Positions 36,664-45,585 of a stretch of 64,000 nucleotides of DNA are shown here, piece after piece. Within the stretch, counting starts at the first letter, position 1; each line of letters starts with the position of its first letter. The stretch comes from Limnohabitans sp. B9-3 (GTDB lineage Bacteria > Pseudomonadota > Gammaproteobacteria > Burkholderiales > Burkholderiaceae_C): assembly GCF_002778325.1 (NCBI RefSeq), contig NZ_NESI01000008.1, forward strand, positions 62,001 to 126,000, read 5' to 3'. The position numbers and the translations under genes are program-made. Below the pieces are notes generated by a model. The model did no database searches, had not been told where the DNA came from, and saw nothing but the letters and a program-made list of their open reading frames with translations.

Positions 36664-37512
36664 ATGAGCATTCAAACCGTAGGCATCATCGGTGCCGGCA
36701 CCATGGGCAACGGCATCGCACAAGCGTGTGCCGTATCAGGCGTGAACGTGGTGATGGTGGACATTTCGGAGGCGGCTGTCGCCAAAGGCGTGGCCACCAT
36801 TTCGAGCAGTTTGGACCGCTTGATCAAAAAAGAAAAAATCACCGAAGACGACAAAGCTGCAGCGCTGGCTCGCGTCAAAGTCAGCACCAGCTACGACGAC
36901 CTCAAAGACACGCAATTGGTCATCGAAGCCGCCACCGAAAATTTTGAGCTCAAGGTCAAAATCTTGAAGCAAGTGGATGCCTTGCTCGATGCCAGCGTGT
37001 TGATTGCGTCGAACACCTCGTCCATTTCCATTACCAAACTCGCCGCAGTCACCACACGTGCCGACCGTTTCATTGGCATGCATTTTTTCAACCCCGTGCC
37101 CATGATGGCGCTGGTTGAAATCATCCGTGGTTTGCAAACCTCAGACGCCACGCACGCCGCCGTGCATGAGTTGTCCACCCGCCTGGGCAAGACCCCCATC
37201 ACGGTGAAGAACGCCCCAGGTTTTGTGGTGAACCGCATCTTGGTGCCCATGATCAACGAAGCCTTCTTTGTGTTGGCAGAAGGCCTCGCCACCGCCAAAG
37301 ACATCGATGCCGGCATGGTGCTCGGCTGCAACCAACCCATTGGTCCCCTGGCCTTGGCCGACATGATTGGCTTGGACGTGTGCTTGGCGGTGATGGAGGT
37401 TTACCTCAACGAGTACGGCGACAGCAAATACCGCCCTTGCCCGTTGCTGAAAGAAATGGTGGCCGCCGGTCAATTGGGCCGCAAAACGGGCCGTGGCGTT
37501 TACGTTTATTGA
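36664..37512 (+). CDS. 3-hydroxybutyryl-CoA dehydrogenase
   Basis: The 282-residue protein starts with a Rossmann motif (VGIIGAGTMGNGIAQACAVSG) and has the HCDH motifs VIEAATENFELK, IASNTSSISITKLA and the catalytic His in GMHFFNPVPMMALVEIIRG. The C-terminal domain (VVNRILVPMINEAFFVLAEGLA) completes it. It oxidises or forms (S)-3-hydroxybutyryl-CoA with NAD(P). The AGGGAG site upstream of the ATG supports the start. It could serve butyryl-CoA turnover, phenylacetate degradation (PaaH) or PHA metabolism; sequence alone does not decide. Confidence 0.93.
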   Translation: MSIQTVGIIGAGTMGNGIAQACAVSGVNVVMVDISEAAVAKGVATISSSLDRLIKKEKITEDDKAAALARVKVSTSYDDLKDTQLVIEAATENFELKVKILKQVDALLDASVLIASNTSSISITKLAAVTTRADRFIGMHFFNPVPMMALVEIIRGLQTSDATHAAVHELSTRLGKTPITVKNAPGFVVNRILVPMINEAFFVLAEGLATAKDIDAGMVLGCNQPIGPLALADMIGLDVCLAVMEVYLNEYGDSKYRPCPLLKEMVAAGQLGRKTGRGVYVY

Positions 37513-37548
37513 GCCTCACTGTTCACGCTCAGCCGTACACCTAGCGCC

Positions 37549-38325
37549 ATGAAACTGGCCTTGCTTTCTGATGTGCACAGCAACTTGCATGCGTTAGAAG
37601 CGTGCTTGTTGCATGCACAAACGCAAGGGGCCGACCGCATCGCGGTGCTCGGCGACTTGGTGGGCTACGGTGCCTATCCGTCGCAAGTGGTGGCGCGCTG
37701 CCAGGCGCTTCAAGCGCAAGGCGCCATCGTGCTGCGGGGCAACCATGAAGAGTTAGTGCAAAGACACGCGGGCATGACACCTGGGTCAGACCTCTCAAAA
37801 GATCAAACACTGGGCAGCCAAACATCGGCGTGGACACACGACCAACTCACCCCCGCCCAGCGCTTTTGGCTAGAAGTCTTGCCTCTCACGGCACACCTTG
37901 AGCAATGCTTGCTGGTGCATGCCAGCGCCGATGCGCCTGAGAAATGGCGCTACATCACCGACGAACGTCTTGCCGCCTTGAGCTTGGATGCCGCGTGCGC
38001 CAACCCCGAAGTGCGCTATGTGTTTGGCGGTCATGTGCACCACCCGTCGCTGTATTACCGTGGCACGGGACGCCAGTTGATGGCCTTCAAACCCACAGCA
38101 GGCGTGGCCATTCCCGTGGCATCTCACCGCCGCTGGATCGCTACGGTCGGCTCGGTGGGCCAACCGCGCGATGGCAACCCTCGCGCCATGTATGCCTTGT
38201 TTGACGATAACGCTGGCCAACTCACCTTTCACCGGGTGGCTTACGACCACATGGCTGCGGCACGCGCCGTACGCGAAGCCGGCTTACCGGAGTTTTGCGC
38301 ACGCCGACTGGAGACGGGGCAATGA
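37549..38325 (+). CDS. Calcineurin-like metallophosphoesterase
   Basis: The 258-residue protein has the ordered metal-binding blocks of the family: LLSDVHSN, VLGDLVGYGAYP, LRGNHEE, LLVHASAD and FGGHVHHP. These form the two-metal active site of phosphodiesterase and Ser/Thr phosphatase enzymes. The gene overlaps the following kinase gene by ATGA, so both are made from one message. This pairing suggests opposing phosphatase and kinase activities, but the protein substrate is unknown. No signal peptide is seen. Confidence 0.9.
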   Translation: MKLALLSDVHSNLHALEACLLHAQTQGADRIAVLGDLVGYGAYPSQVVARCQALQAQGAIVLRGNHEELVQRHAGMTPGSDLSKDQTLGSQTSAWTHDQLTPAQRFWLEVLPLTAHLEQCLLVHASADAPEKWRYITDERLAALSLDAACANPEVRYVFGGHVHHPSLYYRGTGRQLMAFKPTAGVAIPVASHRRWIATVGSVGQPRDGNPRAMYALFDDNAGQLTFHRVAYDHMAAARAVREAGLPEFCARRLETGQ

Positions 38326-39749
38326 AGCGTCTAGAGCCTGGCACCCTGCTTGACGGCTTTCGTGTCGGCGCCTGTCTGCACGCTGGCGGCATGGCCCACA
38401 TTTACGACGTGACTTACGCTGACGATCGGCCCGCGCCGTTTGCGATGGTCATGAAGGTGCCACGCATGACAGCGGGTGACGGTGCCGAAAACATTGTGAG
38501 CTTCGAAGTTGAGCATCAAATCTTGCAAGTGTTGCAAGGCCCCCATGTGCCTCGGTTTGTGGCGGCAGGCGACTTGGTGAATTTGCCTTATTTGGTGATG
38601 GCGCATGTGCCAGGCCAAACCTTGCAACAGCTGCTCGATCAATTCAGCGCACAGCACACACGCCCTAGCGCCGCAGAGATTGCCCACATTGGCGCAGCCA
38701 TCTCCCGCGCGATACACAGCTTGCACCAGCAAAACGTTTGCCACCTGGACATCAAACCCGCCAACGTGTTGATACAGCCCGATGGTCATGCGGTGCTGCT
38801 CGACTTTGGGTTGTCTTGCCACGCGCATTACCCCGACTTGCTCGCCGAAGAGCTGCGCAAAGCCGTCGGCTCACCCGCATGGATTGCGCCCGAGCAAGTG
38901 GTGGGCGTTCGAGGTGATCCGCGTAGTGACATCTTTGCGCTGGGCGTGGTGCTGTACGAGTTGGCCACCGGCGAGTTGCCCTTTGGAAACCCGCAAACGG
39001 ATGCCGGTATGCGTCAGCGTTTGTGGATGGACCCTCAGCCGCCACGTCAGCATCGCACCGACTTGCCTGAATGGCTGCAAGAGGTGGTGCTGCGCTGTCT
39101 TGAGCCCGAAGCTGCCAAGCGCTACCCCTCGGCCGCTCATCTGGCGTTTGACTTGGAACACCCCTCAGACATTCACATCACGGCGCGCGGCAAGCAACTG
39201 CAAGGCACGTCTTTTTGGACGCACCTCAAACGCTGGCTCAAAGCAGCGGGCATGCACTACCAACCCAGCGCCATGCCCACGCAGCAAATTGACGAGGTGC
39301 CCATCGTGATGGTGGCTGTGCCACACCATGAAGCGAGTGACGCCAGCCTGTTCGCGTTGCGCCAAGCCGTAGCCCGTGTTTTAAAAAATAGACCCGGCGC
39401 GCGCTTGACCGTGGTGACCGTGATTGCAAGCAGCCAAACCAGCGCCACGGACAGTGCACACAGTGAAACCTCCGTCCACCGCTTGCACCTGCACCAGCTG
39501 CACCAATGGGCGCAACCGCTGGACATCGAGGACCACCCCACGTCGTTTCATGTGCTGGAGGCAGATGATGTGGCGCATGCCCTGCTGCGCTATGCCGAGG
39601 GCAACCACGTGAGCATGTTGGTGATGGGTGCAGCCACGCACGGGTTACCCATGCAACGATGGGTAACGACTGTGCCCATCAAGGTGGCCATGGCGGCCCC
39701 TTGCACCGTGATGTTGGTGAAACAGGCCTTGCCTTTTGAGAGGCTTTGA
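38322..39749 (+). CDS. Hanks-type Ser/Thr protein kinase fused to a UspA domain
   Basis: The 475-residue protein has an N-terminal kinase domain (about 8-285): VAIK-type Lys in FAMVMKVPRM, the catalytic loop CHLDIKPANVL, DFG in LLDFGLS, APEQ, and SDIFALGVVLYELATGELPFG. A linker follows. A universal-stress-protein domain (about 325-470) has VPIVMVAVPHHEASD, LTVVTVIASS and SMLVMGAATHGLPMQRWVTTVPIKVAMAAPCTVMLV. No transmembrane span is seen, so it is soluble. I chose the ATG that overlaps the phosphatase stop (ATGA) over an upstream in-frame ATG. The Usp part has a G-x2-x9-G(S/T)-like nucleotide site only in weak form. Confidence 0.9.
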   Translation: MKRLEPGTLLDGFRVGACLHAGGMAHIYDVTYADDRPAPFAMVMKVPRMTAGDGAENIVSFEVEHQILQVLQGPHVPRFVAAGDLVNLPYLVMAHVPGQTLQQLLDQFSAQHTRPSAAEIAHIGAAISRAIHSLHQQNVCHLDIKPANVLIQPDGHAVLLDFGLSCHAHYPDLLAEELRKAVGSPAWIAPEQVVGVRGDPRSDIFALGVVLYELATGELPFGNPQTDAGMRQRLWMDPQPPRQHRTDLPEWLQEVVLRCLEPEAAKRYPSAAHLAFDLEHPSDIHITARGKQLQGTSFWTHLKRWLKAAGMHYQPSAMPTQQIDEVPIVMVAVPHHEASDASLFALRQAVARVLKNRPGARLTVVTVIASSQTSATDSAHSETSVHRLHLHQLHQWAQPLDIEDHPTSFHVLEADDVAHALLRYAEGNHVSMLVMGAATHGLPMQRWVTTVPIKVAMAAPCTVMLVKQALPFERL

Positions 39750-39784
39750 GCACCTGCTTCAACCTTGCGTCAATCAAACTCGGG

Positions 39785-40801
39785 TCAGTCGACCTTGGCG
39801 CCCGACATCTTCACCACTTGCGCCCACTTCTTGTGCTCGGCGTCAATGAACTTGGCGAAATCAGCCGGTGTGTTACCACCAGGAATAGCACCTTGCGCCA
39901 GCAGTTTTTCTTTGATCGCTGGTGAGTTCAAGGCCTTCGCCACTTCTTGCTGAATACGCACGACCACCTCAGGTGACGTACCTGCAGGTGCCAACAAACC
40001 AAACCATGAACTGGCATCAAAGCCCTTCATGCTCGGGCCGCCCGCCTCCTCTACCGTGGGCACGTCAGGCACAGCCGCGGAACGCTGGATGCTGGTGACG
40101 GCCAGGGCTTTGAGCTTGCCTGATTTGATGTGCGGAATGGACGAGGGCAGGTTGTCGTACATCACGTCCATGGAGCCGCCCAACAGGTCGAGCAACGCGG
40201 GGCCTGAACCCTTGTAAGGGAAATGAACCATGAAGATGCCGCTCATGCTCTTGAACAACTCACCCGACAAGTGAATGGAAGTGCCGTTGCCGCTGGACGC
40301 CATGTTGAGTTTGGCCGGGTTGGCTTTGGCATACGCGATGAAGTCGGCCATGTTGTTGATGTTGCGCGACTTGGCCACCTCGGCGTTGACCACCATCACG
40401 TTGGGCACACCCGCCACCACGGTGATGGGGGCGAAGTCTTTGAAAGGGTCATAGGGCAGCTTGCTGTACAGCGCGCGGTTGATGCCATGTGTGCCCACCG
40501 TGCCCATGAGCAAGGTGTAGCCATCGTTGGCGGATTTGGCCACTTGTTCAGCACCAAGGTTGCCGCCTGCGCCGGCCTTGTTCTCCACAAAGAAGGTTTG
40601 ACCAAACGCTTTGGTTAACTCTGGCGCCATGGCGCGCGCCAAGATGTCGGTGGTACCGCCTGGGGCAAAAGGCACCACGATGCGCACTGGCTTGGCAGGC
40701 CAGGCTTGAGCTTGAGCGTGCGCATGCAAACCCGTGAATGCGGCCCCAGCCAACACAGCGGCTTGAAGGCTCAATTGCAATAAATTTCGACGTAACAACA
40801 T
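39785..40801 (-). CDS. Bug-family tripartite tricarboxylate receptor, copy 2
   Basis: The 338-residue protein begins at the ATG at 40801 ([13 protein letters not shown]), with GGAG in front; a longer frame to 40909 has no ribosome site and spoils the signal peptide. The export signal ends near HAHAQAQA. The Bug motifs [47 protein letters not shown] and [34 protein letters not shown] are present. It binds an unknown anion in the periplasm. There are no TctAB genes near it. Confidence 0.92.
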   Translation of the reverse strand: MLLRRNLLQLSLQAAVLAGAAFTGLHAHAQAQAWPAKPVRIVVPFAPGGTTDILARAMAPELTKAFGQTFFVENKAGAGGNLGAEQVAKSANDGYTLLMGTVGTHGINRALYSKLPYDPFKDFAPITVVAGVPNVMVVNAEVAKSRNINNMADFIAYAKANPAKLNMASSGNGTSIHLSGELFKSMSGIFMVHFPYKGSGPALLDLLGGSMDVMYDNLPSSIPHIKSGKLKALAVTSIQRSAAVPDVPTVEEAGGPSMKGFDASSWFGLLAPAGTSPEVVVRIQQEVAKALNSPAIKEKLLAQGAIPGGNTPADFAKFIDAEHKKWAQVVKMSGAKVD

Positions 40802-40892
40802 GCGATCTCCTGAATAAATTTTCTTGCATGATGATGCCACCAAGCAGGTAAATTTACGGTCACCTAAGTGAAAAAACCCTATGAATACACGT

Positions 40893-40921
40893 AAAAAAGC
40901 CACCCCCAAGGGGTGGCTTTT
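40893..40921 (-). terminator. Rho-independent terminator after Bug receptor copy 3
   Basis: AAAAGCCACCCC and GGGGTGGCTTTT (40895-40906, 40910-40921) form a 12-bp stem with a 3-nt loop. On the minus strand it is followed by T residues. It separates the two Bug genes into different transcripts. Confidence 0.92.
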
Positions 40922-40948
40922 GACAACGTGGATCGGATGCGTTGTCGA

Positions 40949-41929
40949 TCAGTCGGCGTAAACGCCAGCGGCCTGAATGATCGGGCCCCACTTGGCGATT
41001 TCAGACGCCACAAACTTCTTGTGCTCAGCGCCATCCACGCGCTTGTCGGCGACGATGACGGCACCCAAGGCTTCTTGCTTCTTGATGAACTCGGGGTCTT
41101 TCAGCGCAGCCTTCAAAGCAGCATTGATTTTGGTGACCGCGTCAGCCGGCGTGCCCTTGGGGGCGTACAAACCGTGCCAAATGGTGACTTCAAAACCTTT
41201 GATGCCAGCCTCTTGCATGGTGGGCAAGTGCTTCAAAGCGGGTGTGGTCAAGCGCTTGGCCGTGGTCACAGCAAAGGCCTTGACGGTTTTGCCTTCGATT
41301 TGGCTGGTGGTGTTGGTGCTTTGGTCGCACAACAAATCAATCTGGCCACCCATCAAGTCGTTCATGGCAGGTGCTGTGCCTTTGTAGGGCACCGTGGTCA
41401 TGTCGGTCTTGATGGCGCTTTGAAACAACAGGCCGCACAAGTGAGAGGCAGCGCCTAAACCGGCGTTACCCAAATTGACCTTGCCTTTGTTTTGCTCAAT
41501 CCAAACGGCCAATTCTTTGTAAGTGGTGGCAGGCAAAGTGGGACGGCCGATCAAGGTCATGGGCACTTCGTTGACCATGCCCAAGTACTCGAAATCTTCG
41601 GTGGTGTTGTAAGGCATCTTGCGGTACAGCGCCGGCGATGTGGCCATGCCGATGTGGTGCAACAACACCGTGTGACCATCTTGCGGCGCCTTGGCCACTT
41701 TGTTAGCGCCGATCGTGCCACCAGCACCTGCCACGTTTTCAACCACGACGTTCGCGCCCAAAGGCTTGCGCATGGCTTCTGCCAAATCACGCGCCACGCG
41801 GTCGGTGGGGCCACCGGCCGTGAACGGCACCACGATGGTGATGGGCTTGTCTTTGATCGGGAAATCGGCAGCGTTCGCGCCAGTCAATGCGGCGACGGCC
41901 AGCACGCTCAAAGTGAACAGTTGTTTCAT
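40949..41929 (-). CDS. Bug-family tripartite tricarboxylate receptor, copy 3
   Basis: The 326-residue protein starts at the ATG at 41929 (MKQLFTLSVLAVAALTGANA), preceded by AGAGG. It has a signal peptide and the Bug motifs FPIKDKPITIVVPFTAGGPTDRVARDLAEAM, VVVENVAGAGGTIGANKVA and MQEAGIKGFEVTIWHGLYAPKGTPADAV. It lies just downstream of the PaaK-like gene on the same strand, which may hint at an aromatic or other carboxylate ligand. A palindrome sits in its upstream region. Confidence 0.92.
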   Translation of the reverse strand: MKQLFTLSVLAVAALTGANAADFPIKDKPITIVVPFTAGGPTDRVARDLAEAMRKPLGANVVVENVAGAGGTIGANKVAKAPQDGHTVLLHHIGMATSPALYRKMPYNTTEDFEYLGMVNEVPMTLIGRPTLPATTYKELAVWIEQNKGKVNLGNAGLGAASHLCGLLFQSAIKTDMTTVPYKGTAPAMNDLMGGQIDLLCDQSTNTTSQIEGKTVKAFAVTTAKRLTTPALKHLPTMQEAGIKGFEVTIWHGLYAPKGTPADAVTKINAALKAALKDPEFIKKQEALGAVIVADKRVDGAEHKKFVASEIAKWGPIIQAAGVYAD

Positions 41930-41957
41930 GGAAGCCTCTTGTAAATAAACCTCCATA

Positions 41958-41981
41958 CTAAAGCTCTATTGACAGCTTTAG
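41958..41981. repeat. Inverted repeat between the PaaK-like gene and Bug receptor copy 3
   Basis: CTAAAGCT and AGCTTTAG are separated by 8 nt. The repeat lies 29 nt upstream of the Bug start and 23 nt after the PaaK-like stop. It is either an operator of the Bug gene or a weak hairpin; no T-tract follows. Confidence 0.45.
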
Positions 41982-42003
41982 CATTTCGGATACTACGTAG
42001 GCT

Positions 42004-43254
42004 CTATTGATAAGTGCGCGCGTCTTCAATGACCTTGCCATCGTTGGGCAAGCTGCCTAAGGCCACCAAAGAAACGTCGGCGCGGAGCTTGGTGATGTCG
42101 CGCACGGCATCACTGATTTTTTGCACCAAACCCTCTGCGTCTGGGGCTTCCACTTTGAGGCTCATTTGGTCGTTGGCCATCTCGCCAGTGACCACCAAAC
42201 GTGCACGCGTGATTTCGGGGAACCGCTTGACCACCTCAGCGACTTGGCCGGGGTGCACAAACATGCCGCGCACTTTGGTGGTTTGGTCGGCACGCCCCAT
42301 CCAGCCTTTGATACGTACATTGGTGCGGCCTGTCGGGCATGGGCCTGGCAGCACGGCAGACAAGTCGCCTGTGCCAAATCGGATGAGTGGGTAATCGGGG
42401 TTGAGGGTTGTCACCACCAACTCGCCCACTTCGCCCTCAGGCACGGGGTCGCCGGTGCCGGGGCGCACGATCTCCACAATCACGCCCTCGTCCAACACCA
42501 AGCCTTCGCGGGCCTCGGTTTCGTAGGCAATCAGGCCAAGGTCTGCGGTGGCGTAGCACTGGTAGCCGGCAATGCCGCGCTCGGCCAGCCAATGGCGCAA
42601 GCTGGGTGGAAAGGCTTCGCCAGACACCAAGGCTTTGGTGACGCTGGGCAACTTGACGCCCATCTCAGCCGCTTTTTCAACAATGATTTTTAAGAAACTG
42701 GGCGTGCCAATATAGCCCGCAGGCTGCAACTCGGCCATCGCGCCCACTTGCTGCTCGGTTTGGCCTGTACCGCCCGCAAACACGGTGCAGCCGATGGCGT
42801 GTGCGCCAGTTTCCATCATCGAGCCCGCAGGGGTGAAGTGGTAACTGAAGCAGTTGTGAATCAACTCATTCGGGCGAAACCCTGCCGCATAAATGGCACG
42901 GGCCATGCGCCAATAGTCTGCGCGGGCGCCTTCGGGCTCGTAAATGGTGCCGGGGCTTGCAAACACGCGCGGCATGGCTTTGCCAAAACCAATGGCAGCA
43001 AAGCCCCCAAACACGTTGGTGGCGCGTTGCGCCTGCTGCTGCGCCAGCAATTCGTATTTACGAATGACAGGAAGTTGGGCCAGCGCTTCGCGGCTGTGGA
43101 TGCTGGCGGCATCCACACCGGCCAAAGAGGCTGTGAAAGCCGGTGAATTTTTTTGTGCGTGAGCCACTTGCGCTGGCAAGGCGGCCATCAAGGCGGCTTC
43201 GCGCTCAGCAGGGTTGCGGGTTTCGAGGGCGTCGTAGTGAGAAGAAGTGGTCAT
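42004..43254 (-). CDS. PaaK-like adenylate-forming CoA ligase
   Basis: The 416-residue protein resembles phenylacetate-CoA ligases: the N-terminal HAQKNSPAFTASLAGVDAASI and LAQLPVIRKYELL, the middle IGTPSFLKIIVEKA and LVSGEAFPPSLRHWL, then PLIRFGTGDLSAVLPGPCP and the C-terminal IKGWMGRADQTTKVRGMFVHPGQVAEVV. It should activate an aromatic or other carboxylic acid with ATP and CoA. The usual acidic motif after the adenylate site is YATADLGLIAYE here, somewhat unlike PaaK itself. It is the last gene of the acyl-CoA ligase/Liv operon, 24 nt after livF. Confidence 0.9.
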   Translation of the reverse strand: MTTSSHYDALETRNPAEREAALMAALPAQVAHAQKNSPAFTASLAGVDAASIHSREALAQLPVIRKYELLAQQQAQRATNVFGGFAAIGFGKAMPRVFASPGTIYEPEGARADYWRMARAIYAAGFRPNELIHNCFSYHFTPAGSMMETGAHAIGCTVFAGGTGQTEQQVGAMAELQPAGYIGTPSFLKIIVEKAAEMGVKLPSVTKALVSGEAFPPSLRHWLAERGIAGYQCYATADLGLIAYETEAREGLVLDEGVIVEIVRPGTGDPVPEGEVGELVVTTLNPDYPLIRFGTGDLSAVLPGPCPTGRTNVRIKGWMGRADQTTKVRGMFVHPGQVAEVVKRFPEITRARLVVTGEMANDQMSLKVEAPDAEGLVQKISDAVRDITKLRADVSLVALGSLPNDGKVIEDARTYQ

Positions 43255-43278
43255 AACTTGCAGTCAAGAGGTGAAAGG

Positions 43279-44088
43279 TTATGCCAACCAACGCTTGCGG
43301 CGCTTGTAGCTCTTGGCGTCTTTGAAACTTTTGCGCTCGCCGCCGCCCATGCCCAAGTAGAACTCTTTGACGTCTTCGTTGTTCGCCAAATCAGACGCCG
43401 CGCCGTCCATGACGATGCGGCCTGACTCCATGATGTAGCCGTAGTCGGCGTACTTCAGGGCCATGTTGGTGTTTTGCTCAGCCAACAAGAACGTGACTTT
43501 TTCTTTATCGTTCAAGTCTTTGACGATGTTGAACACCTCTTCCACGATTTGCGGGGCCAAGCCCATGGAGGGCTCATCCAGCAGCACCATGTTGGGGTTG
43601 GCCATGAGGGCGCGGCCAATGGCGCACATTTGCTGCTCGCCACCCGAGGTGTAAGCGGCTTGGGAAGTGCGGCGTGTTTTCAAGCGTGGAAAGTAGTTGT
43701 AAACCTTCTCCAAATTGGCCTCGATCTCGCCCTTGCTGGTGCGCGTGTAGCTGCCCGTGAGCAAGTTTTCTTCGATGGTTAAGTGGGCGAAGCAGTGGCG
43801 CCCTTCCATGACTTGCACCACGCCGCGTTTGACCAAATCGGCAGGGGTGAGGTTTTCGATACGCTCACCGCGCAGATCAATGCTGCCCTTGGTGACTGCG
43901 CCGCGCTCGCCTTGCAGCAAGTTGGAAATGGCACGCAAGGTGGTTGTTTTGCCAGCGCCGTTGCCGCCGAGCAAAGCAACAATGCCGCCCTCAGGGACTT
44001 GTAACGAGACGCCTTTTAAGACCAAGATGACATGGTTGTAAATGACCTCAATGCCGTTGACATTAAGAACGATGTTGTTGGCGCTCAT
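43279..44088 (-). CDS. livF: Branched-chain amino acid-type ABC importer ATPase
   Basis: The 269-residue ATPase has Walker A LLGGNGAGKTTTLRAI, signature YTSGGEQQMCAIGRAL (YTSGGEQQ in place of the usual LSGGEQQ), Walker B NMVLLDEPSMGLAP and the LLAEQNTNMAL switch region. A basic C-terminal tail (KSFKDAKSYKRRKRWLA) is longer than in E. coli LivF. It powers the importer with LivG. It follows livK after a structured 129-nt gap. Confidence 0.92.
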   Translation of the reverse strand: MSANNIVLNVNGIEVIYNHVILVLKGVSLQVPEGGIVALLGGNGAGKTTTLRAISNLLQGERGAVTKGSIDLRGERIENLTPADLVKRGVVQVMEGRHCFAHLTIEENLLTGSYTRTSKGEIEANLEKVYNYFPRLKTRRTSQAAYTSGGEQQMCAIGRALMANPNMVLLDEPSMGLAPQIVEEVFNIVKDLNDKEKVTFLLAEQNTNMALKYADYGYIMESGRIVMDGAASDLANNEDVKEFYLGMGGGERKSFKDAKSYKRRKRWLA

Positions 44089-44122
44089 AACTTACCTTGC
44101 TAAAAAACGTTGTTGGACTGGA

Positions 44123-44208
44123 CCAAACCTCAAACCCAGACTGGCGCGGTGAGTTTGAGGTTTGGTGGCTCTTGCGAGCCACCAAACGATCAGCCGTTAA
44201 GGCTGATC
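44123..44208 (-). repeat. Stacked and mutually exclusive stem-loops between livK and livF
   Basis: Three inverted repeats fill the gap. The first is CCAAACCTCAAAC with GTTTGAGGTTTGG (44123-44135, 44153-44165), 13 bp. The second is TTTGGTGGCTC with GAGCCACCAAA (44161-44171, 44176-44186), 11 bp with a 4-nt loop. The third is GATCAGCC with GGCTGATC (44188-44195, 44201-44208). The first and second share bases 44161-44165, so they cannot form together. They may protect the abundant livK mRNA end or tune livF expression. Confidence 0.8.
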
Positions 44209-44217
44209 TGCGTCAAC

Positions 44218-45540
44218 TTAAGACTGGCAGTCTGCCGGTGTGCGACGTGTGAGTTTTTTCTCAGCGGCGTACTTGTCAGCGAACTGTTTGACCAACGGCT
44301 TGATGATGGATTCATCAGCTTCGATCCAGTCTGAGCTGTAGTTCCACTTTTTGCCGTCCCAGGTGTGCAGGCGAGCAGAACGTGAACCTTCGTGATCCAA
44401 GCATGAGGTGCTGATAGGTCGCATGACCGTGCCCAGACCGAGCTTGTCGAGCGCTTTTTGATCCAACGCTAAGTTTTCCAAGCCCCAACGAATTTGATCG
44501 CCAGTCATGACCTTGCCTTTGCCGAATCGTTCTTGTGCACGACGCACACCTTCGACCGCCAAAGCGGCGCTGACCAAACCGCGGTTATAAAGGGTGGTGC
44601 CCACTTCGTCGATGGGGCCCGTGCCGAGCTTTTTGCCATGCAACACAGACTTGATGTCGTTCATGACTTTGCCGCCTTCACCGGTCGCCACCAATCCGTT
44701 GTAGCCCTTGGCAGCTTCGCCAACGTCTTTGACATCAGGTTCAGCAGCAGACCACCACACGCCATACATTTTTTCGCGGGGATAGCCGGTGGCGACCGCT
44801 TCTTTCAAAGCGGCAGAGTTCATCACGCCCCAGCCCCACAACAAGACGTAGTCGGGTCGAGCTTGGCGCACTTGCAACCATGTGGCTTTTTGCTCCACGC
44901 CGGGTGCGGTCACAGGCAAGAGTTGCAGGTCGAAGCCTTGAATTTTGGCGCGCTCTTGCAGCAGAGGGATGGGCTCTTTGCCAAATGGGCTGTCGTGGTA
45001 GACCAAGGCAATTTTCTTGCCTTTGATGTTGCCACCTTCTTTTTGGGTGATCAACTGCATGATGATGTCAGCACCCGACCAATATGTGCCCTGCAGAGGG
45101 AAGTTCCACTTGAACACCTGACCATCGCTGGACTCTGAACGACCGTAGCCGCCCGTGATCAATGGGTTTTTGTCGGTAGGTGCTTTCTCTGTCAAAGCGA
45201 AGGTGATGCCTGTGGACAAAGGTTGAAACACCGCGCCTTGCGACTTGCCTTTCAGGCGCTCGTAACACTCAACACCGCGGTCTGTGGCGTAAGCGGTGTC
45301 GCATTCCTCAAACGTGATCTTGACGCCGTTGATGCCGCCATCACGCGCGTTGATCAGCTTCAAGTAGTCCACATAGGCGTTCGCCCAAGGCACGCCGTTG
45401 GGTGCATAGGCGCCTGTGCGGTAAGGCAACACGGGAAAGAACTGCTCTTTGGCTTGCGCCTGAGCAGATGGAGCCACCACGGCACCGGTCAAGCCAGTTG
45501 CCGCAATGGCCACCGCCAACATGAGGGAACGAATTGTCAT
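44218..45540 (-). CDS. livK: Branched-chain amino acid-type ABC importer substrate-binding protein
   Basis: The 440-residue protein has a signal peptide (LMLAVAIAATGLTGAVVAPSAQA) and a type I periplasmic-binding fold. The long-form start (FFPVLPYRTGAYAPNGVPWANAYVDYLKLINARDGGINGVKI) and GLVSAALAVEGVRRA motif are like those in Burkholderiales Liv clusters with acyl-CoA ligases. It delivers ligand to LivHM. Its size is larger than E. coli LivK (about 370), and the ligand may be an aromatic or fatty acid rather than leucine, judging from the neighbouring CoA ligases. That is inference. Confidence 0.9.
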   Translation of the reverse strand: MTIRSLMLAVAIAATGLTGAVVAPSAQAQAKEQFFPVLPYRTGAYAPNGVPWANAYVDYLKLINARDGGINGVKITFEECDTAYATDRGVECYERLKGKSQGAVFQPLSTGITFALTEKAPTDKNPLITGGYGRSESSDGQVFKWNFPLQGTYWSGADIIMQLITQKEGGNIKGKKIALVYHDSPFGKEPIPLLQERAKIQGFDLQLLPVTAPGVEQKATWLQVRQARPDYVLLWGWGVMNSAALKEAVATGYPREKMYGVWWSAAEPDVKDVGEAAKGYNGLVATGEGGKVMNDIKSVLHGKKLGTGPIDEVGTTLYNRGLVSAALAVEGVRRAQERFGKGKVMTGDQIRWGLENLALDQKALDKLGLGTVMRPISTSCLDHEGSRSARLHTWDGKKWNYSSDWIEADESIIKPLVKQFADKYAAEKKLTRRTPADCQS

Positions 45541-45585
45541 TTTGAAGTCTCCTTAGAAAAATTTTGCAAACACCAGAAAACCAAC

